Counted from the stretch's first letter, positions 52,500-63,600 are shown. The stretch: 64,000 nt of DNA from Liriodendron chinense (GCA_003013855.2 PVNU02001883.1:1-64000); one strand, 5' to 3'. The notes: generated by a model not told the origin, from the sequence alone. Program-made: numbers and translations.

Positions 52500-52920
52500 T
52501 CTTTGGCCCCATCATGATGTATGCATTAAATCTACACCAAATGAGCAAAAAAACATATAATAAAATAAAAGGAAACAAGCCTTACTAAGGTCTCTTGGGA
52601 AGCTACGGGGATGATGGCATCCACCATTGAAACCTTCCTAGCGCCCACCATGATATTTATTTGCCCTCAAATCCATTCATGAGTTCATGCAGAACTGGAT
52701 GAAAGGAAAACAAAAATATCAGCTTCACCTAAAACTTCCATAGCCTAAGAAATTTTCAATGGCAGGTATTGAAGCCGCACTGTTTTCTATTGTGTGGTCC
52801 ACTTGAGCTTTGGGTTTATCTATCTTTTTGGCTTATGACATATAATTATCTGAAACAATGGACAAACAGTGTGGATCTAACACATTGGTAATGGTGTGGC
52901 CAATGGAAGTTTGCCACATG
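52500..52920. mobile_element. Family A hairpin MITE
   Basis: Left TTTGGCCCCATCATGATG; TATCAGCTTCACCTAAAAC in the centre; CTATTGTGTGGTCCACTTG and the right end GGTAATGGTGTGGCC. The left arm has an AT-rich insertion. Confidence 0.65.
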
Positions 52921-52984
52921 AAACCAGGTTGCTACAAACGCTATTGCGGACGGAATTGGATTTAAGCCTTTCCCATTATGCTCA

Positions 52985-53592
52985 TTCGATGGGAAGCTAG
53001 ATGGGCACACCATAATATTTGAAAGAAATCCACTTCATCTATACATTTTGCGAGCTCATTTTAGTGCATGCGTTAAAAAATGAGGCAGATTCATAACTCA
53101 AGTAAGGCACACGAGAGTGAACAATGGGGATTGAGGCAGATACAAAACTCAAGTGGGCGAAAGTAAGCAGTGGGATTGAACTGCCAATGTTGAAACAATC
53201 ACATGGACACAACTATTTTGTGTCAAGATAATTTTTTTTTTTTTCCAATTCATCCCAATGATAATGACCATATAAATGGTTTCAATGGCATATAAACATC
53301 AAGGTGGAATCTAGGAGTAGTAGTGGTGAAATCCCAGGATGTGAGTGCGTTGGTGAGTGTGGGGTATGTGTGTAAAAATTAAAAATTAAAAAAATCTTGA
53401 AGCCCAGGAAGCTTTCAACGGTACCCAATTCTTCCCAGGTTTCCCTCTTGTGTGGCCCACTTGAGTTTGGATCCACCTCATTTTTGTTCACGTCCTAAAA
53501 TGAGCTAAAAAGTGTGTGGATGGAGTGGATTTCTCACAAACATCATGGTGGGCCCCACCTAGCTTTCCACGAACTTCATGCCTTTTGTAGGA
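52985..53592. mobile_element. Family A hairpin with direct duplication in left arm
   Basis: GAGGCAGATTCATAACTCAAG and GAGGCAGATACAAAACTCAAG are near-duplicates in the left arm. The right end is CATCATGGTGGGCCCCACC followed by TAGCTTTCCACGAACTTC, matching the 1580-1610 copy. A GT-rich stretch (53340-53375) sits in the loop. Confidence 0.7.
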
Positions 53593-53624
53593 AATTCGCA
53601 TCCGGATACTGAGGGCGGATTAGG

Positions 53625-54127
53625 TGTGCTCGGCCTCACTCAAGACAGTGCGACCCTTATTTGGAGCCCACCTTGATGTGTGTATTCTACATCCACACCG
53701 TCCATCCATTTTTTCAGATCATTTAAGGGGATGAGACTATGAACGAAGCAGATCAAATTCTCAGGTGGATCATACCATAGGAAACATTAATGATCGAACA
53801 TTAATGGGCCACAAAAGTTTTGAATTAAGCTTTTTTTGTGGCCCCTTCATCCATCTTTTCTGACCTTATCAAAAGGTTGGATGGAAAATAAATATTATGA
53901 AAACATTAAAGTGGGCTCTAGGAGATTTTTAATCGTAGGGCATTCAATCACCATCTGTAGTATTGTCTACTTTAGATTTAGACCTTTTTCATTTTTGGGC
54001 TCATGCACTAAAATGGCATGAAAAAAATGGAGGGACAGTATGGACATAGAATACACACATTAAGGCAGGCCCCACAGTACGGGCTGCACCACCTTGGGCG
54101 AGTCTAGGCGCACCGGATCCGCTCCCT
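53625..54127. mobile_element. Family A hairpin with GGCGGATTAGGTG end
   Basis: Left GGGCGGATTAGGTGTGC, CGGCCTCACTCAAGAC; right CTTGGGCGAGTCTAGGCGC, ACCGGATCCGCTCCC. Arms contain GGAGCCCACCTTGATGTG and CATTAAGGCAGGCCCC. Confidence 0.75.
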
Positions 54128-54182
54128 TGTGGACCAGGATTGCTGGGGGTGGCTTGAGTATTATTGCCCTATTATGATGTAG

Positions 54183-54850
54183 AGATAGACGATCCTGTCA
54201 CAAGATTTGAAGAGCCTGCAGTGATGCATATGTTTTATCCATGCCCTCCATCCATTTTGGCAAATCATTTTAGAGCATGACCCAAAAAGGAGGCTAATTG
54301 GGTTAAGTGAAGATTGAATTCCAACCCCCGAGGGCCTACTTTGACGTTGATTTGACATCTAACCTATTCATAAGGTCACAGGGACGTGTGAAGGAAAAGC
54401 ATAAATATCAGCTTGATTCAAAACTTCACTGCCTTCAAGAACTTTTCAATGGTAAGCTTTCAATCCCCATTGCTTCCTGTGGTGTGGTCCACTTGAGCCC
54501 TTAGCGTACATCTTACATCTCGCTTACCACTATTTCCTATTGTGTGGTCAACTAAAGATTTGGATTTGCCTCATTTTTTATTTTATATATGGCCTAAAAT
54601 AAGCCGATAAAATGGTGGGACTGTGCGGATTTTATATAGACAATATAGCGAGGGATGGCATGAACACTTAGGTTATATGAATCATGGTATTGTTTTGTGG
54701 GCCCCACTATGATGTGTGTGTTTTATCCATGTTGTCCATCTATTTTGCTAGCCTATTTTAGGATATGAGACCGAAATAAAAACTAATCCAAATCTAAGGT
54801 GGACCACAACATCAAAAAAAGTGGTGATTGAATGCCATTGATGGGATGGT
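54183..54850. mobile_element. Run of truncated family A pieces
   Basis: Three pieces adjoin: 54183-54510 (left arm to CCTGTGGTGTGGTCCACTTG), 54520-54655 (right-arm inner text CCTATTGTGTGGTCAAC to GGGATGGCATG) and 54695-54840 (left arm with TGTGGGCCCCACTATGATG). None is complete. Confidence 0.6.
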
Positions 54851-55234
54851 TGTGATTGCTTGACGTAACAATTGTTAAATGATGAATGATAAAAATTTAG
54901 GGGCATGAAACACCTATTAAATTAAAATTTGTATATGTGCGAGCGATTTATGTGATAGGATAAAAATATTTTTTTTCCAAACGAAAGCATTTTTTTTTTT
55001 TTTTTGAGGTTATTGAACCAAAAGCATGGTGTAGGTTGGACCCTAGAGATGAATGGCCCAATATCTACAAGTGTGCCATGTCATGATGGGTTGTGAGTCA
55101 TCTCTCCACAAGGGGAGTTATGATGCTCCACCTAAGTATGGTTCACATCTCAAGTTTTGTTCATATGGGTGGGTCTATTGGTTTCATGATCAACAATATG
55201 CTATTAACATAGGGCCCATTGTGGATGGGTCATG

Positions 55235-55280
<46 letters not shown>

Positions 55281-55890
55281 CATAATAAATATTAGATGGT
55301 CTTAACTATCAAATTGGCCTTTATCAGTTAAATATGAGATGTTTTATTATCTAATTCAGGATGTTTATCGAAGGGTTATGATTATTCTATTAAAAAGAAT
55401 ATAGTACATGGTCCATCAATCTAAAGATTAAATTTGAGAAATGTATGTAAATCGTGCATAGGTACGTCAAATTTGGTGGCATAGTAATAAAATATTGTGC
55501 CATACACACTAAAAAAGAAAGAAATTGAGATAATATGACAAATTATCAATTTTCAAAAATTTATAATTTGTGCTTATCAAACAAGTTTTGTTAAAAAAGT
55601 GCTTAATTTCAAATACCAAAACTTTTTCAAACAAATTACTAACAAGATTTTTTTAGTACTATAATTAGTTTTCAAAAATTAAATTAATTTTTAGATCTTA
55701 TTTTTTTTTAGTTTTACAAACAACCTTAGACTAAATTTTAAGGATGGGCAAGCTTTTCACTTATCATATTCTTTTTTTTTTTCTTTTTTCTTTTTTCTTT
55801 TTTTTTTTTTAAATTAGAGCTTTGGGCCTTTATAACTTCAATTTAGCCTGGTGTTACTCTCTCTCTCTCATGTCTTTGCCATCTGTGTGG
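54851..55890. other. AT-rich intergenic DNA with (AAT)n microsatellite
   Basis: An uninterrupted AATAAT run lies at about 55236-55282. T-runs occur at 54990 and 55770-55810, and a CT run at 55857-55869. The 80-residue frame at 55053-55295 reads poly-Asn through the microsatellite; its first part (HVMMGCESSLHKGSYDAPPKYG) has no recognised match. Confidence 0.5.
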
Positions 55891-55893
55891 TAG

Positions 55894-56100
55894 AAAGGGC
55901 ACTTCCTTCCGGCTTTGCTCGGTTGCCATGACATTCCAAAGGGATGGATTAAATTATTGACTGGACCTACTTTCGTTCATATTAAAAACCATGGATCAAA
56001 TGGTTCGTATTTTTTGGATCAGTGTGATGTTTGCAAGGTAGCCTATGAAATATGCGCTGAACCCAATGAACCGCCTACATCACTGGATTGTATAGTCTAA
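55894..56100 (+). other. Unidentified open frame, possible exon relic
   Basis: The frame opens after a stop at 55891 and reads KGHFLPALLGCHDIPKGWIK, LLTGPTFVHIKNHGSNGSYF, LDQCDVCKVAYEICAEPNEP, PTSLDCIV, then stop. It lacks MITE motifs, has balanced protein-like composition with several Cys, and contains a potential splice donor (GCAAG|GTAGCC, 56037). There is no ATG near the start. I do not recognise the family. Host exon fragment or chance frame are both possible. Confidence 0.25.
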
Positions 56101-56129
56101 GTGTCCCAATGCAACTAGGAGCACTACAA

Positions 56130-56600
56130 CTTTTAGTTCTCGGAGATCACTAGAGCATCTCACTTAAAAAGGAGCTATATTACATGATAATCTCGCACGT
56201 AAGTGGTTGCACCATAGGTTATGGTCTACTCATTGGATAACTTCCAACCTATCAAGTGAACGTTACATCCAACTCTTCCAATTTGTTAGTCCCACGAAGA
56301 GGATTACCTAGTGAGAAAAACAGTCCTTTTACACTAATCAGGTGGGCCAAACTACATACAAGAATTTCTTGCCATTGATAAATAGCAAAATACAAGTGTG
56401 GTCCACTTAATTATTGGATGTAGGTAATTTTTCATAAGAAAATCATCATAGTGGGGTCAATATATTGGATAGATTGGATGTGGCACGTACATGAAAGCTC
56501 TTTCACTTCAAACACATACATCATAGTGGGGCCCAAGGGGCACCGAACCACTAGCCATTGGCTAGTGGCAGGGTCACCAGCCAATCCGCGTCCAATTGGA
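56130..56600. repeat. Dispersed repeat R1 (copy 3) with a MITE right end
   Basis: 56140-56450 follows R1 at 1680-2010 (GGTTATGGTCTACTCATTG, TTGTTAGTCCCACGAAGAG, CCATTGATAAATAGC, TGGTCCACTTAATTATTGG). It is followed by a hairpin-MITE-like right end (CATCATAGTGGGGCCC) carrying a 10-bp-arm palindrome CCACTAGCCA-T-TGGCTAGTGG near 56549-56569 and the terminal CAATCCGCGTCC. Confidence 0.55.
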
Positions 56601-57031
56601 AGGTTAGTGTTCAGTGGTCCAAATTCAACATACGTATTATGGCCCATCTGTGACCGGACAAGACTGATTTCTGAAGCAAAACATCCGAACCGGTGGGATC
56701 TCCATGATGAGCGGCTCAGATCTAGCAAACGTGGGGTAAATTGTCACGTGTGGGGGCGAGTATAGAAAATGCGTACTCCGTCAACTAACATTCTCCAAAA
56801 GAAATTCGCCTTCCACGGGGGAGGCTTTGCACCGTAATCAGGTTTTCAGTCCTTACGAGTGGGGTCTTTAATTCATCAATCCGGATCATCCATCCGTTGC
56901 ATCCTACCATGGATGGGCCATAGACAAAAACTCCCGCGAATCAAATGATCCTAGCCACTAATCTTGGCCATAACTTCAGTTAAATGTGAACCGTTCGTAT
57001 ATCTCTTTTCCTAGCCGTCTATTGGTAGAGG
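56601..57031. other. Intergenic DNA, no gene seen
   Basis: Nothing recognised beyond short phrases such as GGATCATCCATCCG that are common in this intergenic sequence. Confidence 0.35.
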
Positions 57032-57217
57032 AGGCGGATCAGGTAGTGTTGGGCCAGCGGTGGTGTGTTGGGCGCTGTAGGGCCCAACGAGATGCATATG
57101 TTTTATATCCACGCCGTCCATCGGTTTTGCCCTCTCACCCAAAAATGAAGCAGATCCAAAGTTCAAGTGGACCACACACCACTGGAGAAGTGGTGATCTA
57201 ACGCCACAAATGTTATG

Positions 57218-58003
57218 GGAAGCCGGATTGCGGACCTTTAGGGCGTGTTTGGCGCATGGTATTAAAAGGGATGGATTGGTATTAGGTGGGATTAACATCA
57301 TTTATTGCACAATGATTACATGTATGTAATCCCATGGTATTTTCATATCCGATTCCACATTTGGGATCAATTCTTATCATGTAAAACCATTGGATTAAGA
57401 AAAATCGAGCTTGGTGGACCATGGAATTGCAATCAATGGACTAGATTCACGACAGATGTCTATTACTTGTTCATGTATATAACCATAGTGCCATGTATAA
57501 AAGACATATATGGATGGACAGCATGGATAAAATACATGCATCAATGTGGAGCCCACATGTGTGTGAACCCACATGGGGTCAATTGCAATTCCATCCCTCC
57601 TAATCCCAAACCTCCATCCTTCCCAAACCTCCATCCTTCCCAAACATTCCTAATCCCAAACCTCCATCCTTCCCAAACATTATGTGGAATTTGCATGGAA
57701 CCAAATGTAATTTCATCCCACCTAATCTCATTTAATACAATGTGCCAAACACCCCTTTAAACATCCAACCAAATATGTGAGGGAGCCACTGTGATGTATA
57801 TGTTCATCCATGATGTGCCGTTCATCTCTTTTCTAAGACCACGTTAAGGTATAGGCCCAAAAAATGAGGCAAATCATACGCTCAACCAAGCTTACTATTT
57901 GGTGTGGTTACCTCTTTTTTTGCCCATACCCTACGCATGATGAACGGCTTGGATAAACAGATACATTACGGTGGGCCCTACACAGATCACGCAATCAGCT
58001 TCC
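57218..58003. mobile_element. Family B hairpin (nested level 2) with 9-bp duplication
   Basis: Left GGAAGCCGGATTGCGGACC and right CGCAATCAGCTTCC are inverted. AATGTTATG (57209-57217) and AAAGTTATG (58004-58012) are the target duplication with one change. Its text (CCTTTAAACATCCAACCAAA, CCAAGCTTACTATTTGGTG) matches the family B copy at 32766 once the PIF-like element is removed. Confidence 0.82.
57241..57756. mobile_element. PIF/Harbinger-like MITE (nested level 3), TTA duplication
   Basis: Left GGGCGTGTTTGGCGCATGG and right GTGCCAAACACCCCT are inverted. TTA flanks both sides (57238-57240 and 57757-57759). Matching inner pairs include GGGATGGATTGGTATTAGGT against ACCTAATCTCATTTAATAC. The right arm has tandem CCAAACCTCCATCCTTCC units (about 57605-57680). 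Ends GGGCGTGTTTGG and a TTA target fit Tourist-like elements. Confidence 0.82.
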
Positions 58004-58325
58004 AAAGTTATGAATGATGCTGATATTTGTGTTTTCCCTTCATCAATGCCTTATCAACAGGTTACATGACAAATAAACATTACGGTGGGCTTTTAGAAAG
58101 GTTTCAACGGTGGGTGTCATCATCCACACTTTTTCCTAATGGTGTGGTCCACTTGAGCTTCGGTTCTGCTCCTTTTTTTTTTCTTTTTTTTGCTGTTCAT
58201 GCTATAAAATTTGCTGGAAAAACGGATGAACGGTGTGGATATAAAACAAATACATCAAGTTGGGCCCCGCAACGCCCAAACACACCCTCGCTGGGTGGTG
58301 TTGGCAACACAACCTAATCCGCGTC

Positions 58326-59029
58326 CATTTCTAGACCACAGAAGATCCTCGGGTCATAATCTATCAACGTTGGGTCCCAACATATCAATGGCCCAGATCA
58401 CTGAGTCATGGACCCCACTTGCCATAATTAAAAACCCGAGCAAAACTCGGGCCAAGCGTCCGATAATTAATTCCTTGCGTATCTCTCTGAATCGAGCTTC
58501 GACAACGACGGAAACCAACCTCCACCAAAACAAGAACATACGGTACTCTGCAAGACTATGGGATACGGTACACATGCACATGTTCTCCGTGCTCGGAGCA
58601 CGGTTTTACCTCAATCCAAACCTTCCAAATCATGGGCCCCACTTCCCATGCCTTATAACCCAAAATTTTCATTATTCAGAGAATCCTACCGTCCGATTTC
58701 TGAACATTGTTTTCCAAATCCGTGTAGAGGCCAGAAAACTGACGGTTCGGATCACCACAGGAAGCCAACAAATTGGACGGTTTGGATGGAGGCGATGCCT
58801 GTTGTGGACATCCAAAAACTTGCAAGAAAAAATAATTGTTCCTCAAAGAAGACGATATTTACTCATCCTGCCACCGGCAGGGTCAGAAAAAATTACAATC
58901 GAGGCCACCTGGTTTCCAAAATATTACACAAATGCGCCTTCCGCAACGCTGGCGGATGATTTTTACAGGTGACGGGAATCATCCAATAGAATCCGAACAC
59001 GAGTATGGGTAAAAAGGTATCAGAAGCTC
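58326..59029. other. 3' flank of the J-domain gene; no convincing gene
   Basis: The region holds the likely 3' UTR and terminator of the minus-strand gene (next to 59030). Plus-strand frames of 253 residues (58211-58972) and 133 residues (58558-58959) overlap each other; neither has a recognised domain, and the longer one begins inside a MITE end. The final segment of the shorter (VVDIQKLARKNN, TIFTHPATGRVRKNY, HLVSKILHKCAF) is the most protein-like but unidentified. Confidence 0.4.
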
Positions 59030-59416
59030 CTACCAGCACTGATCGGTCTCCCATCTTCTCGTCACAAGCCGACTATCCGGCCGGAGTCGAAACCGCCTCC
59101 CGGCACGGATCGAAAGGTCGTAGAGAGACCTGGCCGTTGGATCTGACAGCGTGGCGTACGCATCGTGGATCTCCATGAAATCCCTGCCGTCCGATCCCAC
59201 ATCTGGATGGAACCGCTTAGCGAGGGTGCGATAAGCGGCTTTGATCTCGATCGGGGAAGCCGTTTCCTTGACGCGGAGGATATGGTAGAGGTTCGCGGGT
59301 CTCCGAGCATCGACGGTCGCCGCAACGGCCAGGATCGTCGTCTTGGGGCGGGAGGAGATCGGACGGTGGGCCCTGGAAAATCGGACGGTGGACGGGAAGC
59401 CAAAGGTCGCGGACAT
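59030..59416 (-). CDS. Small J-domain (DnaJ/Hsp40) protein, probably plastid-targeted
   Basis: A single-exon, 128-residue protein. The N-terminal about 38 residues are rich in Ser, Arg, Ala and Thr and poor in acidic residues (MSATFGFPSTVRFSRAHRPI), as in chloroplast transit peptides. A J-domain follows at about 42-101: NLYHILRVKETASPIEIKAA, YRTLAKRFHPDVG with the HPD motif at 70-72, and FMEIHDAYATLSDPTARSLY. J-domains stimulate the ATPase of Hsp70 partners; a plastid form would work with stromal Hsp70. Size and layout resemble the J11-type small chloroplast J-proteins of plants. The tail after the J-domain is short and basic. ATG 59416 is used because it opens the transit-like segment and a TATA motif lies 66 bases upstream. 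The sequence is GC-rich compared with its surroundings, and no lesion is visible. Confidence 0.88.
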   Translation of the reverse strand: MSATFGFPSTVRFSRAHRPISSRPKTTILAVAATVDARRPANLYHILRVKETASPIEIKAAYRTLAKRFHPDVGSDGRDFMEIHDAYATLSDPTARSLYDLSIRAGRRFRLRPDSRLVTRRWETDQCW

Positions 59417-59481
59417 TGAAAGAGGATGTGTTTGGTAAAGAGAAGAAGAAAAGCGGTTTGGAAAGGAGAAGGTTGTGTATA

Positions 59482-59488
59482 TTTTATA
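59482..59488 (-). promoter_or_regulatory. TATA box of the J-domain gene
   Basis: The minus strand reads CATATAAAATATAC, with TATAAAA at 59488-59482, 66 bp upstream of the ATG. A start site about 30 bp downstream leaves a short leader of roughly 35-40 bases. Confidence 0.6.
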
Positions 59489-59684
59489 TGAAGGGGAGAG
59501 GTAGAATGGGGATTCGAGATTTTTTATGGGGGTAGTTTGGGGATTTTATTGAGAGAATGTGGGGCCCACCCTTGTTGGCACGTCGTTTTGGGTGGAAAAC
59601 CGCATCGCTGGTAGGGAAAAACTGCAGCATAAGCCAGCGAGGGACAGGTATACTTCTGGTGCCGACGTGGCCAGCGGATAGAGC

Positions 59685-59692
59685 TTCTAGAA
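59685..59692. promoter_or_regulatory. TTCTAGAA motif (half heat-shock element) upstream of the J-domain gene
   Basis: TTCTAGAA is the inverted TTCnnGAA pair bound by heat-shock factors; a full element needs a third unit, which is imperfect here (AAGGGAAGC follows). It lies about 270 bp upstream of the ATG. The same 8-mer recurs at 60221-60228, 60276-60283 and 61602-61609. Confidence 0.35.
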
Positions 59693-59694
59693 GG

Positions 59695-60225
59695 GAAGCG
59701 GATTGGGTGGTGACCCAACACCTCCCAGCTCGATAGTGTTGCGCGGTGTGGGGCCCACCGTGAAGTATGTGTTTTATCCACACCGTCCATCTGTTTTTCC
59801 AGTACATTTTAGAGCAAAAAACCAAAAATAAGAAGATACGAGGCTCAAATGGACCCACCACACTAAATAGTGGTGATTGAACGCTCACCATTAAAAACTT
59901 CCTGGGGGCCACTAAAGTTTTGGATCAAGCTGATATTTGTTTCATCGAGGTCTATGTGACCTTTTCAATAGGTTGGATGGAATAGAAACATTACGGTAGG
60001 CCCCATGAAGTTTTCAACGGTGGGTGTCATTATCCCCACGGTTTCCTGTGGTATGGTCCACTTGAGCTTCCTATACGCTCCATTTTTTTCCTAATTCCCT
60101 AAAAGAAGCTGGAAAAACGGATGGACGGTGTGGATATAAACCACAAACATCAAAATGGGCCCCACAGCGCCCAACTCCACCTAACTGGGTGGTGTCGAGG
60201 TCACCACCTGATATGCTTTCTTCTA
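59695..60225. mobile_element. Family A hairpin upstream of the J-domain gene
   Basis: Left GAAGCGGATTGGGTGGTGAC, CCAACACCTCCCAGCTCG, TGGGGCCCACCGTGAAG; right CAAAATGGGCCCCACAGC, ACCTAACTGGGTGGTGTCG, AGGTCACCACC. A complete copy with centre CTTTTCAATAGGTTGG. Its left end begins about 280 bp from the gene start. Confidence 0.8.
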
Positions 60226-62100
60226 GAAGGATTTTCTCTTGATCAGCTCGGCTCGGCTGGCGTTGTTTGTTCAACTTCTAGAAGGTTAAAAAGCGTTGAT
60301 AAAGGGGAGTTTTTTTTTTTTTTACTCTGGCAGTGTGTAATGGTTGATACGCAGTCACTGAGAAATCATTCTTGCATATAAATAACTGAATTTTAGAACC
60401 GTCTAAATGTAGGTTCAAAAAGTAGATAGGCTATTTTCCAATTTTTAAAATGATTTAATAATCTTCAACCCTGATTTACGAGCACTTGTTTATTCAATTG
60501 ACACCATCGTGACCGTTGAATAAACGACCACTGATCAGATTTTTAGGAAATCGAATTAGTTTAATGTTTTCTTCTAGTGCCCATCTAAATCATGAAACAC
60601 TGTTTGGACGGTTTTATTGAACTTATCTATATGCTACGTGTACAGATTCTAAGTGTATGGCACCCCACCAGAGTATCAAAGTTTTTCTCATGAAAGGACA
60701 GAGAAATGCTAGCCCTAGACCATTATTCATTAATCTGGACCGTTGATAGTTCATACTGATTCGAGGCAACCATGAAATAGTTCGTTGGGGGATCCTTTCC
60801 ACAGGAACGGTTTTGATAATTTATGACAAAGAAGGGATAATCGTGAATTTGAACCGTTGATTCATTTGGTCTACGTTGTTTTGCCTGTATTTGCCGATAA
60901 TAATTTTTTATTAGACGATCACAGCCATCCCATTGAAATTTGGTGGCTAAGATCCTCCGATCATTGTAAAGAACATGATCCTGGAGTGGAAACTGATCTA
61001 GTGCTCTGGAGGCACACTGAATTTCGTGCATCCACATTGTATATGGTTTACGTGGAAACACTTGTATGATGATCCAAACCATTCATATGGAGGAATCGCC
61101 ACTGACTGGTCGCTAACTAAAACCCACCGTTATTTTCTCATCCTAGATGGATGATCCTAAACGTTAGATATCTAAAATAAATTGTCGAATGGTCCAGATT
61201 TATTAAAAAAAAATCCATCAATCAAGAGGTTATAATACTCTGATATAGACGGCTTAAATTGAATTATAGGCATCCAAAGTGTACAGTCTCTATATGCATT
61301 TGCATATATCAGACACACCGTCATTGTACCAATATGGAATCCATGTAAGATATCATAGCCTTCCATCAGGTGGGTCCCACAGTTTTAGATCTTCAGACCT
61401 AAAAAGGGCCCGTTTTGATTACAATCGGGCCCACAGTATGCTTAAAAAATGGACGGTTAAGAAAAGGCAGAGCTGGCTTCCTGAGCCGGCTGCTTTTAGG
61501 CGCGAATCTACTGAAGAGGAAAGTGAGTAAAGAGTCGCTTTTGGCTGTCGATTTCGCGTGACCAGAGTACTACAGTTTCTCCAGTCATCACGTGCCAAGG
61601 TTTCTAGAAGGGCTTGAAGTACAGTGTCCTCTACTCTGATGCAACTGTACAGTTTGCTGGCACTCATTGTTCCGTACATGTGGGCCATATTTCAGTCATC
61701 CAGACCGTTGATCTACATGGCTGCCTCTAAAATCTTCAAGACCTGGAAGATTCTAGATCTTTCAACCACTGATTTAAAAAGATTGGACAATTTTACGGTC
61801 CATATTTAGAAGAAAACAGTTCAATGATCAGAGGGTTGGAATATTCAATTCCAGGAGCATTTTCAGATGCCGTGCATCCATTATCTGACCCACCTTGTAA
61901 ACGGCCTGGATCATTGACACGTGTCACCATACGTATGAAATCCTGTGATTTAGCTACCTTGGGATTCGTCTCTACGAGGACAGGCGCACTGTGAAGGGCT
62001 ATGCGGTTGGTTTGTTGGGCCAGTTGACAAGCATTACGGTGTTGTCTCATAGTAGTCCTTCATTTCCAATCTTAAGTATTTTTAGTCCTTTGGGCAGCTT
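60226..62100. other. Intergenic DNA, no gene seen
   Basis: No domain was found in the frames examined, including the 119-residue minus frame at 60723-61082. Phrases like GACCGTTGAT and TGGTCCAGATT recur at irregular spacing (60730, 60850, 61190, 61700), suggesting an eroded dispersed repeat. An imperfect palindrome GGGCCCGTTTTGATTACAAT/CGGGCCC lies near 61406-61432. Confidence 0.4.
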
Positions 62101-62767
62101 TTTTTATTTTTCTGAGGATTAAAATGCCCCTCTACCATAACTGCTCTTTGTGTATGGCTGAATTTTGTCTCATTAGTAAAAAACTTTAAAAAAAAGGGAG
62201 CATGAGCCCCACCAAAAATAAAGATTTAACTCACCCCTTAGCCAATTTAATCCATTCATTTTCATTAGACAATAATAAACTCACAGAAATGTCTTTTTTT
62301 CTTTTTCAAATTTTATATTGAAACTCTTTATGAACCACAACTATACTTACAATATACATTAATTATGAACCATTTCCTTTAGTGTGGTTCATCTGTGATG
62401 AGTCTTGCCTTCAAACTTAAGTTGATGACATGAAATTAAAATCCTTTATAATATGTGGAATTGATGAATTTGCTTCAAGATAACCTAGTATGACCCATAT
62501 AAGATATGGATGGATTCAAAATGTGAGATCCTTACCGCACGAGTGTCATTTAATTGTTTCTTACTTTATTTTTTTTTTTCATTTGAGGACTATTGATTTT
62601 CTAAGACCAACTGAATATGAATGATCCATAGTGAATATTAGTAGACCACTTTTAATATATCCATGATCTACAATGAATATTAATGGTCCAAGTGAATATT
62701 CACAATCCATATTATTTACAAAAGAAAAAGGGACCTCATACTTTCCTATCTTTCATAAATTTCCACT

Positions 62768-62801
<34 letters not shown>

Positions 62802-63109
62802 CTCATAACAACTATAAAGGAAATCACTACACCCTCTTCCATTTCACAAACTCCCACCAATCAAATATACCCAGCTAGATAGAAAACAAAAACAAGTATA
62901 AAGGATATCACCACATCTCATATCTTTCACAAACTCCCACCATTCGTACAAAAAAAAAATAATAATAAAGAAAAATAATCATACAGATAGCCAAGGAATA
63001 AGAAAGAAGGAAAAAGGAATGGAATAAAAAATATCATCCTTTCTTTCATACCCTCTTCCCCTCCCACGAAAAAAAAAAGGAATGAAGAAGAAAATAACCA
63101 AATAGCCCT
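62101..63109. other. AT-rich intergenic DNA with A-run
   Basis: A long A-run lies at about 62776-62800. Degenerate repeats of CTTTCACAAACTCCCACCA-type text occur at 62745-62770, 62835-62860 and 62920-62945. No gene was recognised. Confidence 0.45.
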
Positions 63110-63600
63110 CATGTGGAAAGAGTCCCACATTTTAAACTAGTCAACATCTTATGTGGGGGCTCATTGGGTTGTCTTGAAGCAAATTAATCACTTTCATATA
63201 TAATGGATTTTAATTTTATGTCATCGACTAAGTTTCAAGGAAAAACTCATCATAAATGAACCGCAAGGGAAGAAATATTTTAAAATTAATGCATATTATT
63301 AGTGTAGTTGTAGGTCACAAAGAGCTTTAAACAGAAAATCGTAAAAACTCTTTTGCGAGTTTTGGACCATCAGATTAAAATGAACAAATCAAATTGACCA
63401 AGGAGTGGGCCGAATCCCTTTCTTGGTGGGGCTCACGCCCTTTAAAAAAAAATATGTTTCTCTTCTCAGGATGTGCCCACATATGAGGGGCAGTGGTGGC
63501 AGAGAGGTATTTTTGTCCAATAAAAAGTGAAAAAAGTGATTTTAAAGCTAAAAACTTTGAGTTGAAAACTGAGTAGCTATTGACAGAAGCACATTATAAT
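63110..63600. repeat. Dispersed repeat R2 (copy 2)
   Basis: Colinear with 31654-32100 in the same orientation (CATTGGGTTGTCTTGAAGC, TTTTAATTTTATGTCATC, AAACTCATCATAAATG, GGTCACAAAGAGCT). No coding sequence. Confidence 0.55.

Larger units (their letters stand above)
57032..58325. mobile_element. Family A hairpin hosting two nested elements
   Basis: Left GGCGGATCAGGTAGTGTTGG, GGGCGCTGTAGGGCCCAACG; right GGGCCCCGCAACGCCC, TGGTGTTGGCAACACAACC, TAATCCGCGTCC. The arms are interrupted at 57217/58004 by a family B hairpin that in turn carries a PIF-like element. Confidence 0.8.

Noticed and set aside
58211..58972. 253-residue plus-strand frame, longest unassigned frame
   Set aside because: It starts inside the family A right end, has no recognised domain, and overlaps a second frame of similar quality; the local GC content near the J-domain gene explains the lack of stops.
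59062..59403. 113-residue minus-strand frame overlapping the J-domain gene
   Set aside because: Alternative frame of the J-domain coding sequence without the HPD motif; GC-rich shadow.
60723..61082. 119-residue minus-strand frame
   Set aside because: No motif, no neighbouring gene signal, and it contains the recurrent intergenic phrase GACCGTTGAT at its end.
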